A stretch of DNA of 20,908 nucleotides. It comes from a candidate division TA06 bacterium DG_78 (GTDB lineage: Bacteria > Hydrothermota > Tepidihabitantia > SM23-42). Positions 13,786 to 20,878 of this stretch are shown here, one piece after another. Numbering within the stretch: the stretch's first letter is position 1; every line of letters starts with the position of its first letter. Below the pieces are notes generated by a model. That model was not told where the DNA came from, did no database searches, and was given only the letters and a program-made list of their open reading frames with translations. A program made the position numbers and the translations under genes. The DNA lies in the NCBI GenBank assembly GCA_001303225.1, contig LJNI01000013.1:1-20908 (forward strand), in the 5' to 3' direction.

Positions 13786-15933
13786 TCAATTGTCTTTTGT
13801 AGAACTTCCTTCAGTTGAATCAGTCATTAATCTATTTTTCTCCAAGAGTGTTTTGTAAATTACCTGGCGGGCTAAAACTGATTTAACATAATTTCTCGTT
13901 TCATTATAGGGGATTAATTCAATAAATTCGTCAATTTCAGAATCTGAGTTGTTTGTAATCCACCGTTTGACTCTATGGGGACCAGCATTATATCCAGCAA
14001 GAGAGAAAGGAATCGAATTAAATTCTTTCAACATATTTGAAAAATAGTACCAGCCGAATTTAATCGATGTTGATGCATCGTGTACTGAATATGATGAAAC
14101 ACCTAATTCACGTGCAATCTGCTTCGCTGTTGCGGGAATAATTTGCATTAATCCTTTTGCATTTGCCGGCGATACTGCTTGGGGTTGAAATAGACTCTCT
14201 TGCCAAATCATTGCGAGGCAGAGACTCATGTCGCATTGTTCGTCCATCATAGTGAATGCATACCGTATTGGATACACTAATTTATAAAGCTCAGCAGGCA
14301 TTGATTGTATATTTTTCTTCTCAGCTAAATTTTTTAATTTCAAAGCATAGCGTATTGATTGACCATCAGCACCATACTGTGCACAGAGTCTGCAAAGGTA
14401 GAGGAGTGTTTGTGGGTTTGTTATATCAATCATACTTAACTCTTCGGCTGCATATTCTAATTCATTTAAATTAAAGAACCGTATTGCATTCTCTACGCGC
14501 ACCGAATCACCACAACTTAATAATCGTGTACTGTCTCCTAACTGGAGCATCCACTGGTCGAGAGATGTCGTATCGAAAATAATCGCAGTATCAATTCTTA
14601 CGAGAGAGTAGTAAGACAAGGGATGTTCACGGACGAGATAGCTCTTTAAATCGTCAGTTGTTTTGCCTAATTGCTCATTAATTCGCGCTCGCCAGTAGAC
14701 AAATTCAGGTGATGTGCTGGTACCCAGTATCTCACCTGCTTCTTCTAACTTACCAACCTTAAATAATTGTATTGCTGCTCTAAATTTAGTGTTTTTTTCA
14801 TCGATGAGCAAGAACGCTTCCACTGCCTTTAGTGTATCACCGACATCTTCTAAGAGAAAGGCCATTCGTTTATATCCCCGGGTAGCGTAGTCAGTACCTT
14901 TACGCATCGTGTATAGTGAATCGTAGACCAGTATTGCCCTGCCGAATTGCTCGAGCACTTCATAAATCCTACCACGGTAATAGTACGCCGCAGCCCAATC
15001 ACTCTTCGAAAGGTACTTAAGAGCTTTTGTATAATCACTCGTATTGTAGTATATTCTTCCTAGATAATAATTTACCTCGCTGTTAGATGCCGACGTGGTG
15101 AAATGTACGATTGCGCTGTCGTATTGGTTATGATAGTAATACACTTTGCCACATAATTTATGTTCTAATTTTGTCGTTGGCTGCACTTTTCGTAGTGCGT
15201 GGTAAGCTCCTGCAGATTCAGGATACATTTTGATGAGCTCCCATGCAGTTACTTTCACATTTTTTTCGTCTTTCGCTTTTTCATATTTTCTGAGCAGCAC
15301 ATATGCCCTCAGTGCTGGGTCGTTTAATTTGTCCAATTCCCGTTCAATTATTACAATATCTTCGATGTTAAATAATATTTTAAAAAGGAGATTTTGGTAT
15401 TCTTGAGCAAGATAGGAGCTGATTGAATCGATTCCGAGTAGGGTAATGAGGGAGTTTTCATAATCTTTGAGTTGAGTGTATGCCTTTGCGAGATAAAACA
15501 TTCGATAATCCTCAGGGTGAGATGGTTTTGATAAGTACTCTACTGCAGGCTGGTATGCTTCAAGGTGGTAATACGCCAATCCTTTCAGTAGGGCGTCATT
15601 CGTTATTTCAATGAGCTTATTCCAGTTCTCTGTCTTCACGAGAATAGTTTCGAGTTGATTTTGCTCTACATCTAAAGACCAGTTTAAACTATCGAATAAA
15701 TATGCTGCGCGTTTATATTCACGTTGATCAATGTACATAGTTACTAACAGGTGGGCACCCTCACGTGTATATTCTGGACTCGTAACGTACTTTGTGAGCA
15801 GGTTGTACGCGTATAGTGGATTATCCTGGTAATATCTTTCTGCTTCTTTTAAATAATCGAGTTCATATAATTTTGTAATACTTGGTTTTGGACAGGAAAT
15901 AACTAAAAATATGATGAAAAAAATTTTTTTCAT
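13786..15933 (-). CDS. Soluble-lytic-transglycosylase-type lipoprotein with TPR superhelix
   Basis: This should cleave peptidoglycan glycan strands to 1,6-anhydro products in the periplasm. The 715-residue protein starts with a lipoprotein signal (MKKIFFIIFLVISC, lipid-accepting C14), then a long TPR-like helical region (about 30-540). The SLT domain follows (about 560-700), with the catalytic glutamate in MIWQES (about E579), the GLMQIIPATAKQIA motif and AGYNAGPHRVKRW. This is the Slt70 layout with the helical ring replaced by TPRs. Because the N-terminal cysteine is followed by PKP, anchoring to the outer membrane is likely but not certain. A leaderless-type promoter precedes the ATG. Confidence 0.92.
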   Translation of the reverse strand: MKKIFFIIFLVISCPKPSITKLYELDYLKEAERYYQDNPLYAYNLLTKYVTSPEYTREGAHLLVTMYIDQREYKRAAYLFDSLNWSLDVEQNQLETILVKTENWNKLIEITNDALLKGLAYYHLEAYQPAVEYLSKPSHPEDYRMFYLAKAYTQLKDYENSLITLLGIDSISSYLAQEYQNLLFKILFNIEDIVIIERELDKLNDPALRAYVLLRKYEKAKDEKNVKVTAWELIKMYPESAGAYHALRKVQPTTKLEHKLCGKVYYYHNQYDSAIVHFTTSASNSEVNYYLGRIYYNTSDYTKALKYLSKSDWAAAYYYRGRIYEVLEQFGRAILVYDSLYTMRKGTDYATRGYKRMAFLLEDVGDTLKAVEAFLLIDEKNTKFRAAIQLFKVGKLEEAGEILGTSTSPEFVYWRARINEQLGKTTDDLKSYLVREHPLSYYSLVRIDTAIIFDTTSLDQWMLQLGDSTRLLSCGDSVRVENAIRFFNLNELEYAAEELSMIDITNPQTLLYLCRLCAQYGADGQSIRYALKLKNLAEKKNIQSMPAELYKLVYPIRYAFTMMDEQCDMSLCLAMIWQESLFQPQAVSPANAKGLMQIIPATAKQIARELGVSSYSVHDASTSIKFGWYYFSNMLKEFNSIPFSLAGYNAGPHRVKRWITNNSDSEIDEFIELIPYNETRNYVKSVLARQVIYKTLLEKNRLMTDSTEGSSTKDN

Positions 15934-15940
15934 ATACTAC

Positions 15941-15968
15941 ATTGTAACCACAAATAAATTTACGTCAA
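15941..15968 (-). promoter_or_regulatory. Transglycosylase promoter, leaderless type
   Basis: On the minus strand: TTGACG (15968-15963), 16-nt spacer, TACAAT (15946-15941), then 7 nt to the ATG at 15933. The gene therefore need not be read from ndk upstream. Confidence 0.7.
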
Positions 15969-15978
15969 GAGAAACGTG

Positions 15979-16009
15979 TGAGAGTTCTGAAAAAGTATTC
16001 ATGCTCTCA
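15979..16009 (+). repeat. 31-bp inverted-repeat element, copy 2
   Basis: Same arms as copy 1 (TGAGAG/CTCTCA and TGAA/TTCA), with three differences, all outside the arms. A 13-mer, ATCACTGTAATCT (16011-16023), follows directly; in copy 1 the same 13-mer lies 99 nt away at 13723-13735. This copy lies between the ndk stop and the transglycosylase promoter. Confidence 0.7.
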
Positions 16010-16042
16010 TATCACTGTAATCTTTTTCGCGTTGCTATGATA

Positions 16043-16465
16043 TTAAGAGTGGTCGAATAGCTCTTCTTCCATAAAGAAAAATTGTATCTCATGGTGCGGA
16101 TCTTCGTCGGGCGCTGAAGCATGAACGACATTTTCTCCAACCGATGTTCCATAGAGATTTCTGACCGTACCGTGGGCTGCTTTCTTGGGATCGGTTGCGC
16201 CAACGACTTCTCGTAATTTCGTCGGTGCATTCGGAAATTGGAGGCAACAAGCAACAATTGGACCGGATGATATGAAATCAACGAGCCAATTGTAAAAATC
16301 CTTTCCTTTATGGATCTCATAAAATGTCTCGCCTCGTTCCTTGGTGAGCCATACCATCTTCATGCCGACGATTCTAAATCCTGCATCAACAATCTGTTTT
16401 AAAATAGTACCGATGAGATTTCTCTTTACGGCATCGGGTTTGATGATGAGTAGTGTTCTATTCAT
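16043..16465 (-). CDS. ndk: Nucleoside diphosphate kinase
   Basis: Ndk balances (d)NTP pools by moving the gamma phosphate of ATP to NDPs through a phosphohistidine. With the start at 16465 the protein has 140 residues and begins MNRTLLIIKPDAVKRNLIG, the usual family N-terminus. The catalytic histidine is H115 in ENVVHASAPD, where most homologues have HGSDS, a mild variation. The GATDPKKAAHGTVRNLYG block binds nucleotide. An in-frame ATG at 16483 would add six residues, but it lies inside the promoter spacer and is rejected. The -10 box ends 7 nt before the chosen ATG. Confidence 0.95.
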   Translation of the reverse strand: MNRTLLIIKPDAVKRNLIGTILKQIVDAGFRIVGMKMVWLTKERGETFYEIHKGKDFYNWLVDFISSGPIVACCLQFPNAPTKLREVVGATDPKKAAHGTVRNLYGTSVGENVVHASAPDEDPHHEIQFFFMEEELFDHS

Positions 16466-16472
16466 AGCAGTG

Positions 16473-16500
16473 AGTATACTCATTTTTTTCCACTTGTCAA
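16473..16500 (-). promoter_or_regulatory. ndk promoter, leaderless type
   Basis: On the minus strand: perfect TTGACA (16500-16495), 16-nt spacer, TATACT (16478-16473), then 7 nt to the ATG at 16465. It settles the ndk start codon. Confidence 0.76.
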
Positions 16501-16539
16501 TGATACCCCACTAATTATCTCATATGCGCAAAAAATAAT

Positions 16540-16567
16540 TTGACAATACGTGTTAATTTATTATAAT
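16540..16567 (+). promoter_or_regulatory. SNase lipoprotein promoter, leaderless type
   Basis: Perfect TTGACA (16540-16545), 16-nt spacer, perfect TATAAT (16562-16567), then 5 nt to the ATG at 16573. It is divergent from the ndk promoter with 39 bp between the two -35 boxes. Confidence 0.82.
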
Positions 16568-16572
16568 ACAGT

Positions 16573-17352
16573 ATGGTGAGGCCTGTTACGTATTGTATGC
16601 TGATGTTTCTTGTGCTTATTTCTTGTGTAAATACTGAAAAAGTTACCGGAGTGGTCGATGGAGATACGTTTACAATAAAGGATGGTATGTCTGTTCGGCT
16701 GCTGGGAATCAATGCTCCAGAGCTGAACGAACCAGGAGGGGATATTGCCAAAGATATCCTCACCTCTTTGATTTTAAATAGAAATGTGCGTTTAGAAAAA
16801 GATATTACCGACAAAGATAATTATGGGAGATTACTGCGCTATGTATACCAAGGAAATACTTTTGTCAATGCAGAGATTGTCAGAAATGGATATGCCGAGA
16901 CAAGATTTTATCCACCAGACACACTGTATAAAAGGTATGTCGAAGAATTAGAGAAAATGGCAGTAAGGAATGGCAGAGGATTGTGGTCTTTTTCAGTCTT
17001 CCAGACACCTGATACAACCTATGCTGATGTAAAACCGCTTCTTGAGAAAAAGATAACTGTAGCAATTATCTCTTGGCGCGAAGCAGCAGAATATTATGGC
17101 CAAACAAAAACAGTTGAAGGTAAAATTGTCATGTCTAATAATACAGGTAAGGTTTGCTTTTTAAATTTCCACGAAAATTGGCGTAAATATTTTACTGCAG
17201 TGATTTTTTCGAGCGATTTTGAAAAATTTCCACCACATCCTGAAGACTACTATATACACCGTGCGGTGAGGGTAACAGGGTTAATCAAAGAATATAAGGG
17301 TAAACCAGAAATTATCGTAAAGAGTCCAAGCCAAATTGAAATAATTGAATAG
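16573..17352 (+). CDS. Staphylococcal-nuclease-like lipoprotein with C-terminal OB-fold-like domain
   Basis: A secreted nuclease is likely. The signal ends in a lipobox, FLVLISC, with C18. The SNase domain (about 22-140) has VVDGDT, RLLGINAPE (R42, E50) and DNYGRLLRY (R86), matching R35, E43 and R87 of the S. aureus enzyme. The calcium-ligand aspartate (D40 there) is N47 here, so metal use may differ. Residues about 160-258 (ISWREAAEYYGQTKTVEGKIV, VCFLNFHENW, YYIHRAVRVTGLIKEYKGKPEIIV) resemble the OB-fold nucleic-acid-binding domain seen in some extracellular nucleases such as YhcR. A role in using external DNA or RNA would fit with Cdd, DeoB and Ndk nearby, but that is inference. Confidence 0.88.
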   Translation: MVRPVTYCMLMFLVLISCVNTEKVTGVVDGDTFTIKDGMSVRLLGINAPELNEPGGDIAKDILTSLILNRNVRLEKDITDKDNYGRLLRYVYQGNTFVNAEIVRNGYAETRFYPPDTLYKRYVEELEKMAVRNGRGLWSFSVFQTPDTTYADVKPLLEKKITVAIISWREAAEYYGQTKTVEGKIVMSNNTGKVCFLNFHENWRKYFTAVIFSSDFEKFPPHPEDYYIHRAVRVTGLIKEYKGKPEIIVKSPSQIEIIE

Positions 17353-17404
17353 CAATTAGTAGAGTAATTGTCAGCTCCTTGAAAATATTCACTGGGAATT
17401 CATT

Positions 17405-17441
17405 ATTCGAAAGTTTTAGAATACTAGAATTGTGGAATTAT
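17405..17441. repeat. 37-bp direct repeat, upstream copy (candidate operator)
   Basis: 31 of 37 positions match 17779-17815, and the last 14 bases are identical (AATTGTGGAATTAT). It contains three successive 8-bp units, TAGAATAC, TAGAATTG and TGGAATTA. A possible weak promoter (TTGAAA at 17379-17384, 16-nt spacer, CATTAT at 17401-17406) would place the repeat over the -10/start region of the regulator gene. Confidence 0.65.
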
Positions 17442-17458
17442 AAAAAAGAGGAGGTGGG

Positions 17459-17776
17459 ATGCAAATTGTTGAAAAAAGATTCAGGGGTTCGTTGATATGT
17501 AGAGTACTTGGTTACCCAATATCATATGCCATTGTAAAGATGATGCTAGAGCATGGGCAGTTGTGTTTAAACGACATAGTAAAAGAGGTTAAGAGATCTA
17601 AATCAACAGTTTGTTTTCATTTGACAAAGTTGCGTATGAACAATGTTGTGCGTTACGAGAAAAAAGGCAATGTCACAATTTATTGGATAAAGTATCCGAA
17701 AGAAGTAAACGCTATTATGGATGCCTGTGAATCCATGGTTAAAAGGACTACTCAACGGGTAGAAACAGATTTTTGA
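17459..17776 (+). CDS. ArsR-type winged-helix transcriptional regulator
   Basis: A 105-residue single-domain regulator. The winged helix-turn-helix covers about residues 18-80: GQLCLNDIVKEVKRSKSTVCFHLTKLRMNNVVRYEKKGNVTIYWIKYP. In metal-sensing ArsR proteins the matching helix carries ELCVCD; here it reads QLCLND, so one of the two thiolate ligands is missing and the signal may not be a metal or metalloid. Other cysteines are C14, C52 and C90. The start has a strong AGGAGGT (17449-17455), only 3 nt before the ATG. 37-bp direct repeats flank the gene on both sides, suggesting autoregulation. No obvious target gene is adjacent; the nuclease is upstream on the same strand. Confidence 0.85.
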   Translation: MQIVEKRFRGSLICRVLGYPISYAIVKMMLEHGQLCLNDIVKEVKRSKSTVCFHLTKLRMNNVVRYEKKGNVTIYWIKYPKEVNAIMDACESMVKRTTQRVETDF

Positions 17777-17778
17777 CC

Positions 17779-17815
17779 ATTCGATAATTCTAAAATAATA
17801 AAATTGTGGAATTAT
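17779..17815. repeat. 37-bp direct repeat, downstream copy
   Basis: Starts 2 nt after the regulator's stop codon and matches 17405-17441 at 31 of 37 positions, with 8-bp units TAAAATAA, TAAAATTG and TGGAATTA. It ends 45 bp from the 3' end of yjbQ. It may be a second operator or the other end of a small duplicated cassette. Confidence 0.62.
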
Positions 17816-17860
17816 GAACCAGCAGTATACTTAGTGTTATAATGAAGAAAATTGAATACA

Positions 17861-18280
17861 CTACTCCCCGATTATTTGGACTATGATGTGGCGTTTTCGT
17901 GGTTTGTTATCAAATTCAGCAAGCACTATTTGTTGCCAGGTCCCGAGTAGGAGCTCGGCATCATCAAATGGTATTGTCATAGAGGGCCCTTGAAGTGCAG
18001 CTCTCAGATGACTAAAACCATTAGCATCACCCCAGGTTTCATCATGATGATACTTTTTATTAGGGGGGATGAGTTCTTCAAAGAAATTTTGTACATCCTG
18101 TATTAACCCCGACTCGTATTCGAAAGAGGTAATTGCAGCTGTCGAACCGATGACAAAAACTGTGAGGTTACCTTTTCTCATCATTGAGGTCTGTAGGAAC
18201 TGAGTGATCTCTGGTGTTATGTTGATTAAATCTCCACACCCGTTCGTTTTCAATTCGATTTTTTCATTTATTACTTTCAT
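17861..18280 (-). CDS. yjbQ: YjbQ / UPF0047 family protein
   Basis: A 139-residue member of the widespread UPF0047 family. Weak thiamine-phosphate-synthase activity has been reported for this family, and databases call it 'secondary thiamine-phosphate synthase'; its real role is unsettled. Conserved parts are GSTAAITSFEYESGLIQD (about 45-62; many members have HTTA where this has GSTA), YHHDETWGDANGFSHLRAALQGPS, the LLGTWQQIVLAEFD block and PRKRHIIVQIIG. A longer frame starts at 18307, but the ATG at 18280 has AAGGAG 8 nt upstream and is preferred. It follows the ABC ATPase by 80 nt on the same strand and may be the last gene of the uptake operon. Confidence 0.9.
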   Translation of the reverse strand: MKVINEKIELKTNGCGDLINITPEITQFLQTSMMRKGNLTVFVIGSTAAITSFEYESGLIQDVQNFFEELIPPNKKYHHDETWGDANGFSHLRAALQGPSMTIPFDDAELLLGTWQQIVLAEFDNKPRKRHIIVQIIGE

Positions 18281-18360
18281 AAGTACTCCTTTGTACCCTA
18301 TCAGCACTTTTTCTATCTGAACAAATACGAGCTTTATTGTTTTTCGACCAGCTCATTTAT

Positions 18361-19131
18361 TTACTTTAAAAGAATTTGTGGTATCTTTTTCTCGGGATGG
18401 ATAATTATTTCGACGTCGGTATGGTACACCTCCTGCAACGTCTCTCGATTGAGTAGGGATTGTGGTGGTCCTTCAGCATACAGTTCTCCTCGGTGCATGA
18501 GGATGAGGCGTTGACAATAGAGTCCAGCAAGATTTAAATCATGATTGACAATAATAATAGACATCCCCTGACCATTAAGTTTCTTGAGAAGCTCCATTAT
18601 GGCACTCTGATGATACAGATCAAGGTGGCTTGTTGGTTCGTCGAGCAAGAGTACTTTTGGTTCCTGAGCGAGCGTACGAGCAATCACAACTCGCTGTCGT
18701 TCGCCTGAAGAAAGCGAATTGATTGGCCGCTTTCTGAACTGAGAAACATCAGCCGCCTCACATGCGTCATCAACTGCTTTATGATCTTGTTTACTCTGTT
18801 TCTGAAACGCACGGAGATAGGGATATCGACCCATATGTACAATATCTTCGACCAAAAAATTCAGAGAAAAGTGGGTTTCTTGACAGACAAAGCCAATGTG
18901 CTGGGCAATACGTTTTGAATGTATATGTTTAATATTTTGATCGAAAATACGTACAATTCCGTATCGAGGCTGTAGAATTCCACAGAGAATCCTCAAGAGT
19001 GTTGATTTACCTGCACCATTTGGACCGATGATACCGAGAAACTCTCCTTGTTCGATAGTGAGTGAGACATTCTTTATGACCTCATCAGTTACATAAGAGA
19101 ATGTTATCTGCTGTGCCTCAATTGCCATCAT
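18361..19131 (-). CDS. btuD: ABC transporter ATPase, BtuD/FecE type
   Basis: The 256-residue ATPase powers import of B12, haem or ferric siderophores. All nucleotide-binding motifs are intact: Walker A GPNGAGKST (36-44), Q-loop Q84, signature LSSGE (140-144), Walker B LLLDEP (D164, E165) and H-loop H197. The sequence through DLYHQSAIMELLKKL resembles the vitamin B12/Fe-siderophore subfamily. Two ATGs stand next to each other at the start. It begins 18 nt after the permease stop with only a weak Shine-Dalgarno. Substrate cannot be fixed from the ATPase, so the symbol is a family label. Confidence 0.92.
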   Translation of the reverse strand: MMAIEAQQITFSYVTDEVIKNVSLTIEQGEFLGIIGPNGAGKSTLLRILCGILQPRYGIVRIFDQNIKHIHSKRIAQHIGFVCQETHFSLNFLVEDIVHMGRYPYLRAFQKQSKQDHKAVDDACEAADVSQFRKRPINSLSSGERQRVVIARTLAQEPKVLLLDEPTSHLDLYHQSAIMELLKKLNGQGMSIIIVNHDLNLAGLYCQRLILMHRGELYAEGPPQSLLNRETLQEVYHTDVEIIIHPEKKIPQILLK

Positions 19132-19149
19132 GAGTGTACTCTTATTACA

Positions 19150-20055
19150 TTATTTTTTATAGAGATAGATAAAAAATGGTACGCCAACGAGGGATGTGAC
19201 AACGCCAACTGGAAGTTCATATACCGTAATTGTACGTGACACAGTGTCAGCAATCAGAAGAAACGTTGCCCCGAGAATAAATGAAGCAGGAAGATTATTG
19301 AGATGTTTTGGGCCGAAGAGAAGTTTTGAAATGTGTGGTACAATGAGCCCAACAAAACCAATAGCACCAACAATAGATACCGTAAATCCAATGAGGAGCG
19401 AAGTGGTGAAGAAAATAATGATAGAAAATTTCTGAATGTTAATGCCTAATCCCGAAGCGGTTTCTAATCCCTGGGATATAATATCTAACTCTCGAGAATA
19501 ACGGTATAAGAAAACGACGAGGACGAAGGAAACGATAATGAGAGTAGCTATCAATAGTCGATTTGATGAATCGACAATAACGCCAAGATACCCCATCAGG
19601 AGATAGAGAATTTCATAGAGTTCTCTTCCACCAATTACCATAATCACCATGACGAGTGAAGAACAGAGAAAACTCATCACTACTCCTGCAAGGATTAACC
19701 GGTCGCGTAATAATCCACCTTCAATCCGGGCGATTGTGTAAACAAATAGTCCTACACCGAGTGAGCCGAGAAATGCAAACACCGGGTTGATTGTACCGAA
19801 GAGGAGTATCCCAATCGAGCCACCCAAGGCAGCGCCAGAAGCTGAACCCAATGTATAGGGCTCAACGAGGGGATTACCAAAGAGCCCTTGTAATATTCCT
19901 CCACAAAATGCTAAAATGCCTCCGGCAAATACTCCGAGGATTACCCTCGATAATCTGAGCTGAAAGATTTCTCCATTCAAAGCGGTTGGACCAATTAAGA
20001 TACCCATCAGTGCCGCGGCGATAAAGAGAACAGAGACGAGGAGCAGTTTATTCAC
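19150..20055 (-). CDS. btuC: FecCD/BtuC-family ABC permease
   Basis: An integral inner-membrane permease with many hydrophobic helices. It carries the family signatures RLSRVILGVFAGGILAFCGGILQGLFGNPLVEPYTLGSASGAALG near the N-terminus and GAIGFVGLIVPHISKLLFG, the coupling region facing the ATPase, near the C-terminus. At 301 residues it is a little short for the family (about 320-350), mainly at the N-terminus. The start is a GTG at 20055, overlapping the binding-protein stop by 8 nt with GAGGG just upstream, so translation is coupled. Substrate is B12, haem or siderophore and is not resolved. Confidence 0.92.
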   Translation of the reverse strand: MNKLLLVSVLFIAAALMGILIGPTALNGEIFQLRLSRVILGVFAGGILAFCGGILQGLFGNPLVEPYTLGSASGAALGGSIGILLFGTINPVFAFLGSLGVGLFVYTIARIEGGLLRDRLILAGVVMSFLCSSLVMVIMVIGGRELYEILYLLMGYLGVIVDSSNRLLIATLIIVSFVLVVFLYRYSRELDIISQGLETASGLGINIQKFSIIIFFTTSLLIGFTVSIVGAIGFVGLIVPHISKLLFGPKHLNNLPASFILGATFLLIADTVSRTITVYELPVGVVTSLVGVPFFIYLYKK

Positions 20056-20857
20056 TGAGTACCCTCTTTAATTCATTAAAGCCATTGACGAGTCTTGGTC
20101 CTGGCCGTAAAAGGTGGTCCTGATTAAGATTTTTTATAATAGTGCGGTTTTTTATTGCGGTAATTTCTTGCCAACCTACACGATCACCAATATCCTTAGG
20201 GTGTAATACGATAATAATCTCAGGATTTCGTTCGATTATTACTTCCTGGGACACGATCGGATAGTCTCTTTCTAAATCAGAAAAAATATTTTTGCCACCA
20301 GCGAGTTCGAGTAGGTCATTAAGAAAATTCGAGGCACCTATAGTAACAATCGGTCGTGGAGCAAGTTCAACATATACCCTCTTTATCCTTTTATATTCAG
20401 ATGGTTTAATGTTTGTCTTCATATATTGAATAAGTGATTCAGCCGCAGCATTTCTATCGATGAGTTCGCCCAGTGCAGCAATTTCTTCGTAGATATCACT
20501 GAGCGATTGAGGTGATGATACAAAAACGTTGATTTCTAATTTTTCGAGTGCCTCTTTGATTCTCAGTTGTTCGGGTAAGTTTACGATGACGATATCAGGT
20601 TTCAGTCCCACAATCCTCTCGACAGAAGGGTGAGAGAAATCCCCTACTTTGTGAATACGTTTCGCTTCTTCAGGATAGTCGCAAAATGTTGTTACACCCA
20701 CGAGGTTATCTCGTGCGCCGAGTGAAAATAAAATTTCAGTCATTGCCGGTGAGAGTGACACAATTCGTTGCCCTGTTTTTTGTGGTGTTTGTGAACAGGT
20801 AAACATGACAATAAGAACCATGTACATGAAGGAATAGATAGTTCTTCTGTTATACAT
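20048..20857 (-). CDS. btuF: BtuF/FepB-type substrate-binding lipoprotein
   Basis: The solute-binding partner of the permease and ATPase. After a hydrophobic signal a cysteine lies in VMFTC (C21 from the ATG start used here); the lipobox is imperfect but anchoring is likely. The mature part has the helical-backbone layout: RIVSLSPAMTEILFSLGARDNLVGVTTFCDYP, VGDFSHPSVERIVGLKPDIVI, a connecting long helix, then IGASNFLNDLLELAGGKNIF and the C-terminal lobe. These motifs are those of cobalamin/ferric-chelate binders and look most like BtuF. I chose the ATG at 20857; a TTG at 20863 is also in frame. It starts 21 nt after the upstream receptor-like stop. Confidence 0.9.
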   Translation of the reverse strand: MYNRRTIYSFMYMVLIVMFTCSQTPQKTGQRIVSLSPAMTEILFSLGARDNLVGVTTFCDYPEEAKRIHKVGDFSHPSVERIVGLKPDIVIVNLPEQLRIKEALEKLEINVFVSSPQSLSDIYEEIAALGELIDRNAAAESLIQYMKTNIKPSEYKRIKRVYVELAPRPIVTIGASNFLNDLLELAGGKNIFSDLERDYPIVSQEVIIERNPEIIIVLHPKDIGDRVGWQEITAIKNRTIIKNLNQDHLLRPGPRLVNGFNELKRVLSE

Positions 20858-20878
20858 ACTCAACCAGTGTGAATATTA

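Noticed and set aside
13593..13802. 69-codon + strand ORF after lspA
   Set aside because: It runs through the hairpin block, has serine-rich low-complexity content, no ribosome site and overlaps the end of the convergent transglycosylase gene.
17353..17370. CAATTA/TAATTG hairpin right after the nuclease stop
   Set aside because: Six AT-rich base pairs and no U-run; too weak to call a terminator.
17371..17397. Possible third copy of the 31-bp inverted repeat (AGCTCCTTGAAAATATTCA)
   Set aside because: Only the middle resembles the element; the outer TGAGAG/CTCTCA arms are missing. It more likely contains the -35 of the regulator gene.
17842..17886. 14-codon ORF behind a TATAAT (17838-17843)
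   Set aside because: No -35, no SD, too short, and it overlaps the end of yjbQ.
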